A DNA stretch of 64,000 nt from an uncultured Lachnospiraceae bacterium (GCA_900542015.1 UQLY01000007.1:1-64000), one strand, 5' to 3'; shown: positions 16,928-25,431, counted from the first letter of the stretch. Translations and numbers: made by a program. The notes: generated by a model not told the origin, from the sequence alone.

Positions 16928-18079
16928 ATGAAATTATCGGACGATTTTGAAAATGATAATATCAAATCAGGAATTTCCTTTGGCGGCATGATGGCAGGCG
17001 TTCTTATTTTTATTGCCGTTATCGTGGCGGTTGTTATTATGGTAAATAAGCCACGGGGAGGGAACCGGAATAATCAGGCACAGCAAAATGCCAATCCCGG
17101 TCCGGCGTCTTTGTCAGAGGAAGCAGCCGTCAGCGGCAACGAGGGAGAGGAATATCCCATCGGAGAATCCTCGCTTGTTTCCGATGATCTGGATTTTTGG
17201 AATATGTATAAAGAAGATCCCGATACGGATAAATCCCTGGATCATACCGGAGAGCGGTACGCCCATAATCTGGAAGAACTGGAGAAGGAAGAAGAGGGAG
17301 AGGACCTGTCCGAGAACGGAACAAAGACGGAGGTCATTCTGCCCGACGGGACTTCCCAGTGGATTATGATCAATGCCTATATTGAAAAGAATACCTACGA
17401 CTATACGGGGCTTGTTTATGAAGAGCCCTTCATGCGTTATTATGCGGACGGGAAAAAGGTTTCAAGACAGGGCATCAGGATTGACGACAGCTATGGCGTC
17501 GTTGATTTTGAGTCGGTCGCGGACGACGGGATCGATTATTGTATGATCCGCATCGGAAAAAGAGGATATGCCACCGGAGCGGTATCCATGGACCAGAATT
17601 ATCTGCAATATATGACATCGGCAAAGGGAGCCGGACTTGGCGTGGGGATATACTTTTATTCCCAGGCGGCAAACGAGGCGGAGGCTGTGGAAGAAGCGAA
17701 TCTGGTGCTGCAGGCGCTGCAGGAGTCGGAGGTCAAGCCGGATTATCCCATCGTATTTGACATGGAGCTTGTAAGCAACGATACTTCAAGAACGGAAAAC
17801 CTGACCAAAAACCAGCTTACGTCCATTGCGAAGGCGTTTTGCAACACGATCAGCCAGGGCGGGTATACGCCGGCGATTTACGGCAACAAATACTGGCTGC
17901 TGCGAAAGCTGGATTTGACGCAGCTTGGAAGCTACAATATCTGGCTTTCCCAGGAAAGCGATATTCCCGATTATCCCTATCAGTTTGCCATGTGGGAGTA
18001 TAAACAGGATGCGGAAATTGACGGGATTGCGGGAAAGGTGCCCATGAGCATCAGTTTTATCGACTATGAGATGAGATAG
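16928..18079 (+). CDS. Membrane-anchored GH25 lysozyme
   Basis: A 383-residue protein with an N-terminal membrane anchor (GVLIFIAVIVAVVIMV, about residues 24-40), an acidic linker, and a C-terminal glycoside hydrolase family 25 domain (about 175-383). Recognisable motifs are GIRIDDSYGVVDFESV, FIIRxG-like CMIRIGKRGYATGA, GVGIYFYSQA, and the catalytic acidic pair in PIVFDMEL. GH25 enzymes cleave the MurNAc-GlcNAc bond of peptidoglycan, and the anchor places this one on the outer face of the membrane. The ribosome site AGAGAGGAAGAAC precedes ATG. The next gene follows after 11 bases. Confidence 0.88.
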   Translation: MKLSDDFENDNIKSGISFGGMMAGVLIFIAVIVAVVIMVNKPRGGNRNNQAQQNANPGPASLSEEAAVSGNEGEEYPIGESSLVSDDLDFWNMYKEDPDTDKSLDHTGERYAHNLEELEKEEEGEDLSENGTKTEVILPDGTSQWIMINAYIEKNTYDYTGLVYEEPFMRYYADGKKVSRQGIRIDDSYGVVDFESVADDGIDYCMIRIGKRGYATGAVSMDQNYLQYMTSAKGAGLGVGIYFYSQAANEAEAVEEANLVLQALQESEVKPDYPIVFDMELVSNDTSRTENLTKNQLTSIAKAFCNTISQGGYTPAIYGNKYWLLRKLDLTQLGSYNIWLSQESDIPDYPYQFAMWEYKQDAEIDGIAGKVPMSISFIDYEMR

Positions 18080-18090
18080 AGGGGAAGACG

Positions 18091-18618
18091 ATGGAAGAGC
18101 AAAAAAGCGGCAATTTTGCAAAGAAAGATATAAAACTTTCCATAGACGGCATGGGTATCGTCATGTATTCGCCAAAGACGGTTGCGGGTATTCCCGAAGG
18201 ATATGATTATTTTCACAACGAATACGCTTTGCCAAAACAGGTGGCGGAGCATATTAAGAAAGGCGACATGGTGGGATTTTGTACCGGTTCCGGAGGAGAG
18301 TATACGTTAAAAATCCGGGAAGGATATCCGTCTGAGGCGCTGACGGAGGAATATCCGCTGGCGATTCGGCTGGGAATTGACGTACAGGATGATCAAATTT
18401 GTTTTATTGATTTATTCTGGCTGACGGAGTGGTATAACGAGTGCCCTTTGGAACAGACTTTAAAGATTGAGAAGGGATATTATCATATCACGCTTTTGAC
18501 AAGGAAGCCGGAAACGGGTCGATGGGGAGATCATCAGGTTATTTACGTCTTTTTGAACAGACTGCCGTCCATGCCGGAATTGACGTGGACAGGGGTTCCT
18601 TTGCTGGTAACAGACTGA
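18091..18618 (+). CDS. Hypothetical protein linked to GH25 lysozyme
   Basis: A 175-residue soluble protein without signal or membrane segment. I do not recognise a domain. It starts 11 bases after the lysozyme stop, with GAGGGGAAGACG as ribosome site, so the two are probably one transcript. The sequence has a mixed beta character (DKIKLSIDG-like start, GYYHITLLTRKPETG in the second half). A cytoplasmic partner or immunity role for the lysozyme would be speculation. Confidence 0.7.
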   Translation: MEEQKSGNFAKKDIKLSIDGMGIVMYSPKTVAGIPEGYDYFHNEYALPKQVAEHIKKGDMVGFCTGSGGEYTLKIREGYPSEALTEEYPLAIRLGIDVQDDQICFIDLFWLTEWYNECPLEQTLKIEKGYYHITLLTRKPETGRWGDHQVIYVFLNRLPSMPELTWTGVPLLVTD

Positions 18619-18663
18619 CGGCGGGCGCGGAGTAATTACGTCGGGCGGACGGATAGCGGACGC

Positions 18664-19455
18664 TTACGAAGGGGCAAGGCGGTACAATTTGGGAGAGATT
18701 TTACAGGCGGAATAAATGGCGGCATAATCCGAAGGGGTTATGCCGTCAATATAATTTACGGCGTAATTTTTCTGAAACCCCTGTTTTTTTACGACGTCCA
18801 CGGCTTTGTTATAAGCGATGGCGGCTTCGATGACGGTGTCGTAAATGCCGATGCGGTAATCGCCGTTGATATGGATTTTGGCAAGAAAACGGAACGTGCC
18901 GTTATTTTTGATACGCTGCACGCCGGCATACGGATTGACGCAGATCACGTTGGAATAGCGCAGGTCAAAAGAATCTCCGTTGGCGAAATAAAAATCTCTG
19001 CCTTCCACGGCAAAATTGCGGATTCCGTAGCGGTTTAAAATATTGACCTGCATACCGTAATCGGCAACAAACAGATGACCGCCGCGTTTCATAATCTTAT
19101 GATGGGCATAATAAAACAGATCGTCGATATCAAAAGTATAGACGACGTCGGGGCTGTAATAATAAAAGAAAAACTTTTGTTTGATATAAATCGGAGTTTT
19201 AATATAGAGTTTATGGTCCCTGAAATTCATTAAAGTCACGCATTTTTCAAAGGAAAGCGTAACCGGCGTATAGGAATCCGGCAGGGCGGCGGGATTTTCC
19301 AGAATTTCCTGCGCTTCCAGATAGGCGTTATGCGCCTGCAAATCCGTCGGAAAGCTGCCGAGGCTGATATGCTTGCGCCGGTAAGTAATGCTTGCCCGAA
19401 AATAGCAAGTCCCGTCTTTTTTTGTCGCTTTATAGATCCCAGTGTATTTTTTCAT
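18664..19455 (-). CDS. AP2-like DNA-binding domain protein
   Basis: The 263-residue protein carries two segments resembling the AP2 three-stranded DNA-binding fold. The first, near residues 6-50, reads FRASITYRRKHISLGSFPT and then an alanine-rich helix. The second, near 170-215, reads GVQRIKNNGTFRFLAKIHING followed by AIAYNKAVD. Bacterial AP2 domains usually accompany HNH homing endonucleases; here the middle part has no H-N-H motif, only an SNVICVNP segment like that preceding AP2 in those enzymes. It could be a domesticated, nuclease-dead relative acting as regulator. ATG 19455 is preferred over TTG 19461. There is no ribosome site, and a promoter lies directly ahead. Confidence 0.65.
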   Translation of the reverse strand: MKKYTGIYKATKKDGTCYFRASITYRRKHISLGSFPTDLQAHNAYLEAQEILENPAALPDSYTPVTLSFEKCVTLMNFRDHKLYIKTPIYIKQKFFFYYYSPDVVYTFDIDDLFYYAHHKIMKRGGHLFVADYGMQVNILNRYGIRNFAVEGRDFYFANGDSFDLRYSNVICVNPYAGVQRIKNNGTFRFLAKIHINGDYRIGIYDTVIEAAIAYNKAVDVVKKQGFQKNYAVNYIDGITPSDYAAIYSACKISPKLYRLAPS

Positions 19456-19461
19456 GTACAA

Positions 19462-19490
19462 AGTATAGCATTATATTGCCAAAAACTCAA
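19462..19490 (-). promoter_or_regulatory. Promoter of AP2-like gene, apparently leaderless
   Basis: On the minus strand TTGAGT (19490-19485) and TATACT (19467-19462) are 17 bases apart. Only six bases separate the -10 box from the ATG at 19455, which puts the expected transcription start on or next to the start codon. No Shine-Dalgarno sequence could fit. Confidence 0.6.
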
Positions 19491-19564
19491 TTTTAGAAAT
19501 ATTTTCCGGACTGCTTGTATAAAATAATTACTAAGTTGTTAATAGAATATTACAACTTATTTCA

Positions 19565-19583
19565 GGAACCGGATTTCGGTTCC
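19565..19583 (+). promoter_or_regulatory. Leader hairpin before sleB-like gene
   Basis: GGAACCG and CGGTTCC form a 7-bp perfect stem around GATTT, ending only a few bases before the AAAAAGGAG ribosome site of the downstream gene. It could stabilise the transcript or affect ribosome access. A second, AT-rich imperfect inverted repeat lies just upstream (about 19531-19560). Confidence 0.45.
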
Positions 19584-19600
19584 GTAAAAAGGAGTAGTCT

Positions 19601-20230
19601 ATGAAAAGAAAATATGGGAATATGCTGGTATTGTTTTATCTGGCATTTCTTAGTCTTCTTACGATAGAGATAACTTTTCAGAGAATACAAGAGACAAACG
19701 AGACGATACAGGCGGAAAAAATGGAGATCCGGGTCGGAGACGGCGCGGAGGACAGTACGCAGATTATGGTCAGGGAGATGCCCGAGGCGGATTCCGAAAG
19801 AAGGACCATAGAAGAGCGGGCGGTAACCAGGGAGCTTGCCTATCATCTGAGCGAGGAGGATTACAACACCCTGTTAAAAATTGTGGAGGCGGAAGCCGGG
19901 TGTGAGAGCGCGGACGGAAAGCTTTTGGTGGCGAACGTGGTGCTCAACCGGGTAAACAGCAGCAGGTTCCCTTCCACGGTAAAAGAAGTGGTATACCAGG
20001 CGGACGGAGGAAAGGTGCAGTTTACGCCCGCTTACAACGGTCGGCTGCAATCCGTAAAGGTATCGGAGGAAACTAAAGAAGCGGTGGAGCGTGCCTTATA
20101 CGGAGAGGACATTTCCGAAGGCGCTTTATATTTTGTCGCCACCGGCGTCGCAGGAGAGCAAAAGAGCGCGTGGTTTTATCGCAATCTGACTTATTTGTTC
20201 GATTACGGCGGGCACAGCTTTTTTAAATAA
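19601..20230 (+). CDS. SleB-family cell wall hydrolase
   Basis: A 209-residue protein with an N-terminal membrane anchor or uncleaved signal (MLVLFYLAFLSLLTIEITF) and a C-terminal Hydrolase_2/SleB domain from about residue 85. The family core is visible: LLKIVEAEAGCES with the catalytic Glu, VANVVLNRVNSSRFP, and VQFTPAYNGR. SleB and CwlJ are lytic enzymes of spore cortex; vegetative relatives also exist, so a germination role is plausible but not shown. No ypeB partner is adjacent. The ribosome site AAAAAGGAGTAG is strong. Confidence 0.85.
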   Translation: MKRKYGNMLVLFYLAFLSLLTIEITFQRIQETNETIQAEKMEIRVGDGAEDSTQIMVREMPEADSERRTIEERAVTRELAYHLSEEDYNTLLKIVEAEAGCESADGKLLVANVVLNRVNSSRFPSTVKEVVYQADGGKVQFTPAYNGRLQSVKVSEETKEAVERALYGEDISEGALYFVATGVAGEQKSAWFYRNLTYLFDYGGHSFFK

Positions 20231-20232
20231 CA

Positions 20233-20261
20233 TTGCCATTCAACCCTTCGTGTGCTATAAT
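20233..20261 (+). promoter_or_regulatory. thrC promoter
   Basis: TTGCCA (20233-20238) and TATAAT (20256-20261) are separated by exactly 17 bases, about 30 bases before the thrC start. Confidence 0.75.
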
Positions 20262-20296
20262 AACGCCGTAAAACACGGACATGAAAGGGAAAAACA

Positions 20297-21784
20297 ATGG
20301 AAATTTTATACAAAAGTACACGCAGCGACAGTGCGCCCGTAACGGCGTCTCAGGCAATTTTAAAAGGGCTTGCCGACGACGGCGGCTTATTTGTTCCGAC
20401 ACAGATTCCGGCACTGGATGTTTCTTTGGAAAAGCTTTCAAAAATGACGTATCAGGAAGTGGCGTATGAAGTCATGAAGCTGTACCTGACGGATTTTACC
20501 GAAGAAGAGTTAAAAAGCTGCATTGACAAAGCCTATGACGATAAATTCGATACGGAAGTGATCGCGCCTTTGACAGAGGCGGGAGACGCTTATTACCTGG
20601 AACTGTACCACGGCGCGACCATCGCCTTTAAGGATATGGCGCTTTCCATTCTGCCCCATCTTTTGACAACGTCGGCAAAAAAGAACGACGTTCACAATGA
20701 TATTGTGATCCTGACGGCGACCAGCGGGGATACGGGCAAGGCGGCGCTTGCCGGATTTGCCGATGTAGAGGGAACGAAGATCATCGTTTTCTATCCGAAA
20801 AACGGCGTCAGCCCCATTCAGGAAAAGCAGATGGTGACTCAGAAGGGCGCGAATACCCATGTGGTCGGTATTCACGGCAACTTTGACGACGCCCAGACCG
20901 GCGTGAAGAAATTATTCGGAGACGCCCGTCTTGCAAAGGAAATGGAGGAAAAAGGATATCAGTTTTCATCCGCTAACTCCATCAACATTGGACGTCTGGT
21001 TCCCCAGATCGTGTACTATGTATATTCTTATGCGACATTGCTGGGGCAGGGCAGGGTGAAAGACGGAGAGAAGATCAACGTCGTTGTGCCCACCGGTAAT
21101 TTCGGCAATATTCTTGCCGCGTATTATGCAAAAAATATGGGACTGCCGATCAATAAGCTGATCTGTGCATCCAATGACAATAAGGTATTGTTTGACTTCT
21201 TCGGAAGCGGTACTTATGACCGGAACCGGGAGTTTATTCTGACAAGCTCTCCGTCCATGGACATCCTCATTTCCTCCAATCTGGAAAGACTGATTTACCG
21301 GATTGCCGGAAACGATGCTGCGAAAAATGCGGCTTTGATGGATTCTTTGAGCACAAACGGCGTTTATGAAATTACCGATGAAATGAAAGAGAAACTCGGC
21401 GATTTTGTGGGCGGTTATGCAGGCGAACAGGAATGCTTCCAAATGATCAGGGATTTGTATGAGGAATTTGGCTATGTCATCGATACCCATACGGCTGTAG
21501 CGGCAGCGGCTTATGCAAAATACAGAAAAGAAAGCAAGGATACGACGCAGACGGTTATCGCGTCTACGGCAAGCCCTTACAAATTTACGAGAAGCGTCAT
21601 GAAAGCCATCGATGAAAAATATGACGCCATGGGCGATTTTGAGCTGGTAGACGAGCTGTCGAAAATTTCCAATACGGATGTGCCCAAGGCGATCGAAGAA
21701 ATCAGAACCGCTCCCATCCTCCACGACACCGTATGCGAAAAAGATGAAATGGAAGCCGTTGTAAAAAAATTTCTCGGAATCTGA
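20297..21784 (+). CDS. thrC: Threonine synthase
   Basis: A PLP enzyme converting O-phosphohomoserine to threonine. It is the longer type of threonine synthase (495 residues), with the N-terminal YKSTR and GLADDGGLFVP segment typical of that form. The PLP lysine is in IAFKDMALS, and the phosphate and cofactor loops are in TATSGDTGKAAL and VPTGNFGNILA. ATG follows AAAGGGAAAAACA. It has its own promoter and ends just before structured repeat copy 1, so it is likely monocistronic. Confidence 0.96.
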   Translation: MEILYKSTRSDSAPVTASQAILKGLADDGGLFVPTQIPALDVSLEKLSKMTYQEVAYEVMKLYLTDFTEEELKSCIDKAYDDKFDTEVIAPLTEAGDAYYLELYHGATIAFKDMALSILPHLLTTSAKKNDVHNDIVILTATSGDTGKAALAGFADVEGTKIIVFYPKNGVSPIQEKQMVTQKGANTHVVGIHGNFDDAQTGVKKLFGDARLAKEMEEKGYQFSSANSINIGRLVPQIVYYVYSYATLLGQGRVKDGEKINVVVPTGNFGNILAAYYAKNMGLPINKLICASNDNKVLFDFFGSGTYDRNREFILTSSPSMDILISSNLERLIYRIAGNDAAKNAALMDSLSTNGVYEITDEMKEKLGDFVGGYAGEQECFQMIRDLYEEFGYVIDTHTAVAAAAYAKYRKESKDTTQTVIASTASPYKFTRSVMKAIDEKYDAMGDFELVDELSKISNTDVPKAIEEIRTAPILHDTVCEKDEMEAVVKKFLGI

Positions 21785-21801
21785 AAAAGAGGTAAATAGA
21801 G

Positions 21802-21972
21802 AGAGACTGTAACTCAGAATGAAATTGCTATCAATCAAAGGAAACCTTCATCAAAACGCCGGTACTTAATCCGCGTATTTTGCGGATTTACGTACCGCTG
21901 CGTTTTGATAGAGCGAAAGCGTGTTTCCGTGATTGATAGCAATTTCATTCGCCGCCACAGCCTCTTTTTTTT
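21802..21972 (+). terminator. Terminator arms enclosing structured repeat copy 1
   Basis: AGAGACTGT (21802-21810) and ACAGCCTCT (21957-21965) pair with one mismatch and are followed by an eight-T run, as expected for the thrC terminator. The arms are 146 bases apart because the structured repeat fills the space between them. Confidence 0.55.
21817..21950 (+). repeat. Structured repeat, copy 1 (thrC/citrate synthase junction)
   Basis: A 98-base core (21835-21932) sits inside an outer stem of 18 perfect pairs (GAATGAAATTGCTATCAA and its complement), extended by TCA/TGA inside the core. Core helices: GGAAAC/GTTTCC; ATCAAAACGC (21850-21859)/GCGTTTTGAT (21900-21909); CGGTAC (21860-21865)/GTACCG (21892-21897); AATCCGC/GCGGATT with a GTATTTT loop; and a small GC-GAAA-GC hairpin at 21913-21920. 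Two further copies are at 40025 and 51483. It lies between convergent genes. Confidence 0.88.
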
Positions 21973-21984
21973 ATTTCGCCATTT

Positions 21985-23352
21985 TTATTTCCTCTTATCC
22001 AGATCCTTATACTTGCGGTCCGGATGAATCGGTTTATAAGCAGGTCGGATGATCTTGCCGTTGTTAGCAAGTTCTTCCAGACGGTGCGCGCTCCAGCCGA
22101 CGATTCTGGCGATGGCAAAGATAGGCGTATATAATTCGTAGGGCAGATCCAGCATCTTGTATACAAAGCCGGAATAAAAGTCCACGTTGATGCTGACGCC
22201 CTTATAGATTTTGCGTTCTTTGGCAATGACCTTAGGCGCCAGACGTTCCACCATGGAATAGAGGGCAAATTCCTTTTCCAGACCTTTTTCTACGGAGAGC
22301 TTTTCCACAAAGGATTTAAAGATTACGGCGCGGGGATCGGATTTGGAATAAACCGCATGACCGACACCGTAGATCAGCCCCGCATGATCAAACGCGTCCT
22401 TATTTAAGAGACGGGCGAGATATTCGGAAACCTCTTCTTCATCCGTCCAATCCGACACTTCGTGCATCATATCCTCAAACATACCGACAACCTTAATGTT
22501 GGCGCCGCCGTGGCGGGGACCTTTTAAGGAGCCGATCGCCGCAGCCATAACGGAATAGGTATCCGTCATGGAGGAGGTTACGACATGGGTCGTGAAAGAG
22601 GAATTGTTGCCGCCGCCGTGTTCCATATGGAGCACCAGGGCAATATCCAGAAGCCTTGCTTCTAAAGGCGTATATTTGCTGTCGGGTCTTAAAATATGTA
22701 AAATGTTTTCCGCTGTGGATAATTCGGGCTTGGAGGAGTGGATAAAAAAGCCGGCTCCGTCATGGTAATGCTTGTAGGAAATATAGCCGTAAATGGACAG
22801 CAGCGGAAACAGGCTGATCAACTGCAGGCACTGGCGCAATACGTTGGGAATGGAAGTATCGTCCGCGCGGTCGTCATAGGAATACAGCGTCAGTACGGAG
22901 CGGGCGAGGGTATTCATCATATCCTTGCTGGGCGCCTTCATAATGATATCGCGCACAAAGCTGGTAGGAAGCGTCCGGTATTCTCCGAGCAGCTTGCAGA
23001 AGGAAGCAAGTTCTCCTTCGTCAGGCAGCTTGTCAAACAAAAGAAGGTAAGCGACCTCCTCAAAACCGAAACGGTTTTCCCTGGTAAAGCCATTTACCAG
23101 ATCCTTTACATTATAGCCGCGGTAGAACAGATTCCCGTGGATGGGAATGGTCTCGCCGTCCACTACCTTAGAGGCGCGGACGTCGGAAATATTGGTCAGA
23201 CCTGCGAGCACGCCTTTTCCGTTGACGTCCCGAAGTCCCCGTTTCACGTCGTATTTGGTAAATAATTCCTGTTCGATAATACCCGCCTTTTCCGATAATC
23301 CGGCAAGATGAAGTATTTCGGGTGTAATTGTTGAAATGCTGTCATTTTCCAT
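21985..23352 (-). CDS. gltA: Citrate synthase (Si type)
   Basis: Type I citrate or methylcitrate synthase fold, condensing acetyl-CoA with oxaloacetate. The family motifs are LVLHMEHGGGNNSS with an active-site His, LKGPRHGGAN, and GVGHAVYSKSDPR with the second catalytic His and substrate Arg. At 455 residues it is slightly longer than usual, with an extra N-terminal segment of about 40 residues, which is common in Clostridia. Its ribosome site is AAAGGTGGGC. It converges on thrC across structured repeat copy 1. A DRE-TIM enzyme at 62283 may be a second, unrelated route to citrate. Confidence 0.93.
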   Translation of the reverse strand: MENDSISTITPEILHLAGLSEKAGIIEQELFTKYDVKRGLRDVNGKGVLAGLTNISDVRASKVVDGETIPIHGNLFYRGYNVKDLVNGFTRENRFGFEEVAYLLLFDKLPDEGELASFCKLLGEYRTLPTSFVRDIIMKAPSKDMMNTLARSVLTLYSYDDRADDTSIPNVLRQCLQLISLFPLLSIYGYISYKHYHDGAGFFIHSSKPELSTAENILHILRPDSKYTPLEARLLDIALVLHMEHGGGNNSSFTTHVVTSSMTDTYSVMAAAIGSLKGPRHGGANIKVVGMFEDMMHEVSDWTDEEEVSEYLARLLNKDAFDHAGLIYGVGHAVYSKSDPRAVIFKSFVEKLSVEKGLEKEFALYSMVERLAPKVIAKERKIYKGVSINVDFYSGFVYKMLDLPYELYTPIFAIARIVGWSAHRLEELANNGKIIRPAYKPIHPDRKYKDLDKRK

Positions 23353-23673
23353 AGTATATGCCCACCTTTCTGCTATGAAACCATTTTAAAAACGTGTATT
23401 TGTTGCTTAGGAGTTATACATCAAAAGGATGTGAATAAATTTGACTTGAATGCACATGATATGCACGGTTTATGATCGTCATTTGCTGTTGGCGGCAAAC
23501 AAATCTGCATGTTGCCGCTTATTAAATTTATTATAGCATGAAAGCGGAAGCGCGGGCAAGGAAAAAGAGGGAATGTTAAAGATTATTTCACAGTTTGTTC
23601 AGGATTTCTTCACAGGAAAAGGCTGGATTTTTGAAGAGGTTCATTATAGAATGATAAAACAGAGGTGGCATAT
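23353..23673. promoter_or_regulatory. Divergent regulatory region between citrate synthase and glucosidase
   Basis: No gene is seen in these 321 bases. For citrate synthase, minus-strand TTGCCC (23559-23554) and TATAAT (23535-23530) with an 18-base spacer make a fair promoter, giving a leader of about 170 bases. That leader contains a 7-bp hairpin, GCGGCAA (23492-23498) with TTGCCGC (23512-23518), and the near palindrome TGCACATGATATGCA at 23451-23465, a possible operator. I see no known riboswitch. The glucosidase promoter is unclear. Confidence 0.5.
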
Positions 23674-25350
23674 ATGGAAATGAAACGAGCATGGTGGAAA
23701 GAAGCCGTTGTATATCAAATCTATCCAAGGAGCTTTATGGACAGCAACAATGACGGCATCGGCGATTTAAAAGGCATTACACAGAAAATGGATTATTTGA
23801 AGGAGCTGGGAGTGGACGTGGTCTGGCTCTCTCCGGTATATGAGTCCCCCAATGATGATAACGGGTATGATATCAGCAATTATCAGGGCATTATGAAAGA
23901 GTTCGGAACCATGGAGGATTTTGATGAAATGCTGCACACGGCGCATGAAAAGGGCATCAAAATCGTGATGGATCTGGTGGTAAACCATACGTCGGACGAG
24001 CATCCGTGGTTTGTGGAGAGCAGGAAATCCAAGGACAACCCCTATCGTGATTATTATATCTGGCGACCCGGAAAGAACGGAAAAGAGCCGAATAACTGGG
24101 GCTCCTGTTTTTCAGGAAGCGCATGGGAGTATGATAAGACCACGGATATGTATTACCTCCATCTGTTTTCCAAGAAACAGCCGGATTTAAACTGGGACAA
24201 CCCTAAGGTCAGGGAAGAAGTGTTTTCCATGATGAACTGGTGGCTGGATAAGGGCGTGGACGGATTCCGGATGGATGTGATCAGCCTGATATCCAAAAAT
24301 CAGGATTTTCCCGACGGGAAGCCCGGCATGAACGGCTACGCCAGCTTTAACGAACCGGCGAACGGTCCCCATGTCCATGAATACCTCAGGGAAATGCGGA
24401 AAAAGGTGCTGAACCGGGCGGATACCATTACCGTCGGCGAATGTTCGGGCGTTACTTTGGAGGAGGCGAAAAAATATGCTTCCTGCAAGGGAGAGGAATT
24501 GAACATGGTGTTCCAGTTTGAACATATGGACGTGGATTCCGATGGGGATAATAAGTGGACCGACCGGAAAATGGACCTGCGGGATATGAAGGCGGTCATG
24601 ACAAAATGGCAGAAAGGGCTTGAGGACATTGCGTGGAACAGCCTTTTCTTTGAAAACCACGACCAGCCCAGATCCGTAAGCCGTTACGCAAACGACGGGG
24701 AATACCGGGAAATGTCGGCGAAAATGTTAGCTACCTGCCTGCATATGATGCAGGGAACGCCTTATATTTATCAGGGGCAGGAGCTTGGCATGACCAACGC
24801 CCCTTTTGAAAAGATTACGGATTTCAGGGACCTGGACAGCATCAACGCTTACCGGGAGCTGGTAGAGGAGAAGGGGGTGTTTACCCCGGATGAAATGATG
24901 CGTTATCTGCGGTATAAAAGCCGTGACAACGCAAGAACCCCGTTTCAGTGGGACGACAGTGAAAACGGAGGATTTACCAAAGGAACGCCGTGGATCATGG
25001 TTAATCCCAATTACCGGCAGATCAATGCAAAGGAGCAGATGGAAAGAGAGGATTCCGTATTCCGGTATTACCAGAAGCTTATAAGCTTGCGGAAGAAGTT
25101 TCCGGTAATCGTTTACGGGAATTATGATTTGCTGCTTCCGGAATCGAAGGAGATTTACGCCTATACCCGGACGTTTATCAGTGACAGGGTGCTTGTGCTC
25201 TGTAACTTTTCAGATCAGGAACAGAGCGTGACCTGTCCGAAGATATTTATAGGCGCGAGCCTGTTGATTTCCAATTATGAGACGGGAAAAGCGCAGGCAG
25301 ACATTTTGCTGCCGCCTTACGGCGCGGCGGTTTATATTACAAGCCGTTAG
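23674..25350 (+). CDS. GH13 alpha-glucosidase (oligo-1,6-glucosidase type)
   Basis: A cytoplasmic 558-residue glycoside hydrolase family 13 enzyme. Conserved regions in order: VMDLVVNHTSDEH (region I), DGFRMDVI with the Asp nucleophile (II), VGECSG with the acid/base Glu (III), and FFENHDQPR with the transition-state Asp (IV). Val after the region I and II positions and the QPDLNW sequence resemble oligo-1,6-glucosidase, trehalose-6-phosphate hydrolase and MalL; the substrate is most likely an alpha-1,6 or alpha-1,4 glucoside. ATG 23674 is chosen since AGAGGTGG precedes it and the upstream GTG at 23665 lies within that site. No transporter adjoins it. Confidence 0.88.
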   Translation: MEMKRAWWKEAVVYQIYPRSFMDSNNDGIGDLKGITQKMDYLKELGVDVVWLSPVYESPNDDNGYDISNYQGIMKEFGTMEDFDEMLHTAHEKGIKIVMDLVVNHTSDEHPWFVESRKSKDNPYRDYYIWRPGKNGKEPNNWGSCFSGSAWEYDKTTDMYYLHLFSKKQPDLNWDNPKVREEVFSMMNWWLDKGVDGFRMDVISLISKNQDFPDGKPGMNGYASFNEPANGPHVHEYLREMRKKVLNRADTITVGECSGVTLEEAKKYASCKGEELNMVFQFEHMDVDSDGDNKWTDRKMDLRDMKAVMTKWQKGLEDIAWNSLFFENHDQPRSVSRYANDGEYREMSAKMLATCLHMMQGTPYIYQGQELGMTNAPFEKITDFRDLDSINAYRELVEEKGVFTPDEMMRYLRYKSRDNARTPFQWDDSENGGFTKGTPWIMVNPNYRQINAKEQMEREDSVFRYYQKLISLRKKFPVIVYGNYDLLLPESKEIYAYTRTFISDRVLVLCNFSDQEQSVTCPKIFIGASLLISNYETGKAQADILLPPYGAAVYITSR

Positions 25351-25431
25351 ATAAATGCCTGTTTATCCTTTTCAAAGCTATTTTCAAAGATTTTTTCAAA
25401 GCTAAAAAGACAAAGACAGCGAGGTAGAGCT

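Noticed and set aside
21835..21932. Structured repeat core as an integron attC site or IS end
   Set aside because: The RYYYAAC/GTTRRRY boxes of attC are missing, there is no target-site direct repeat, and no transposase or integrase lies nearby.
25371..25410. Three TTTTCAAAG direct repeats before deoC
   Set aside because: Short and AT-rich with no symmetry or promoter relation; probably slippage, no function can be argued.
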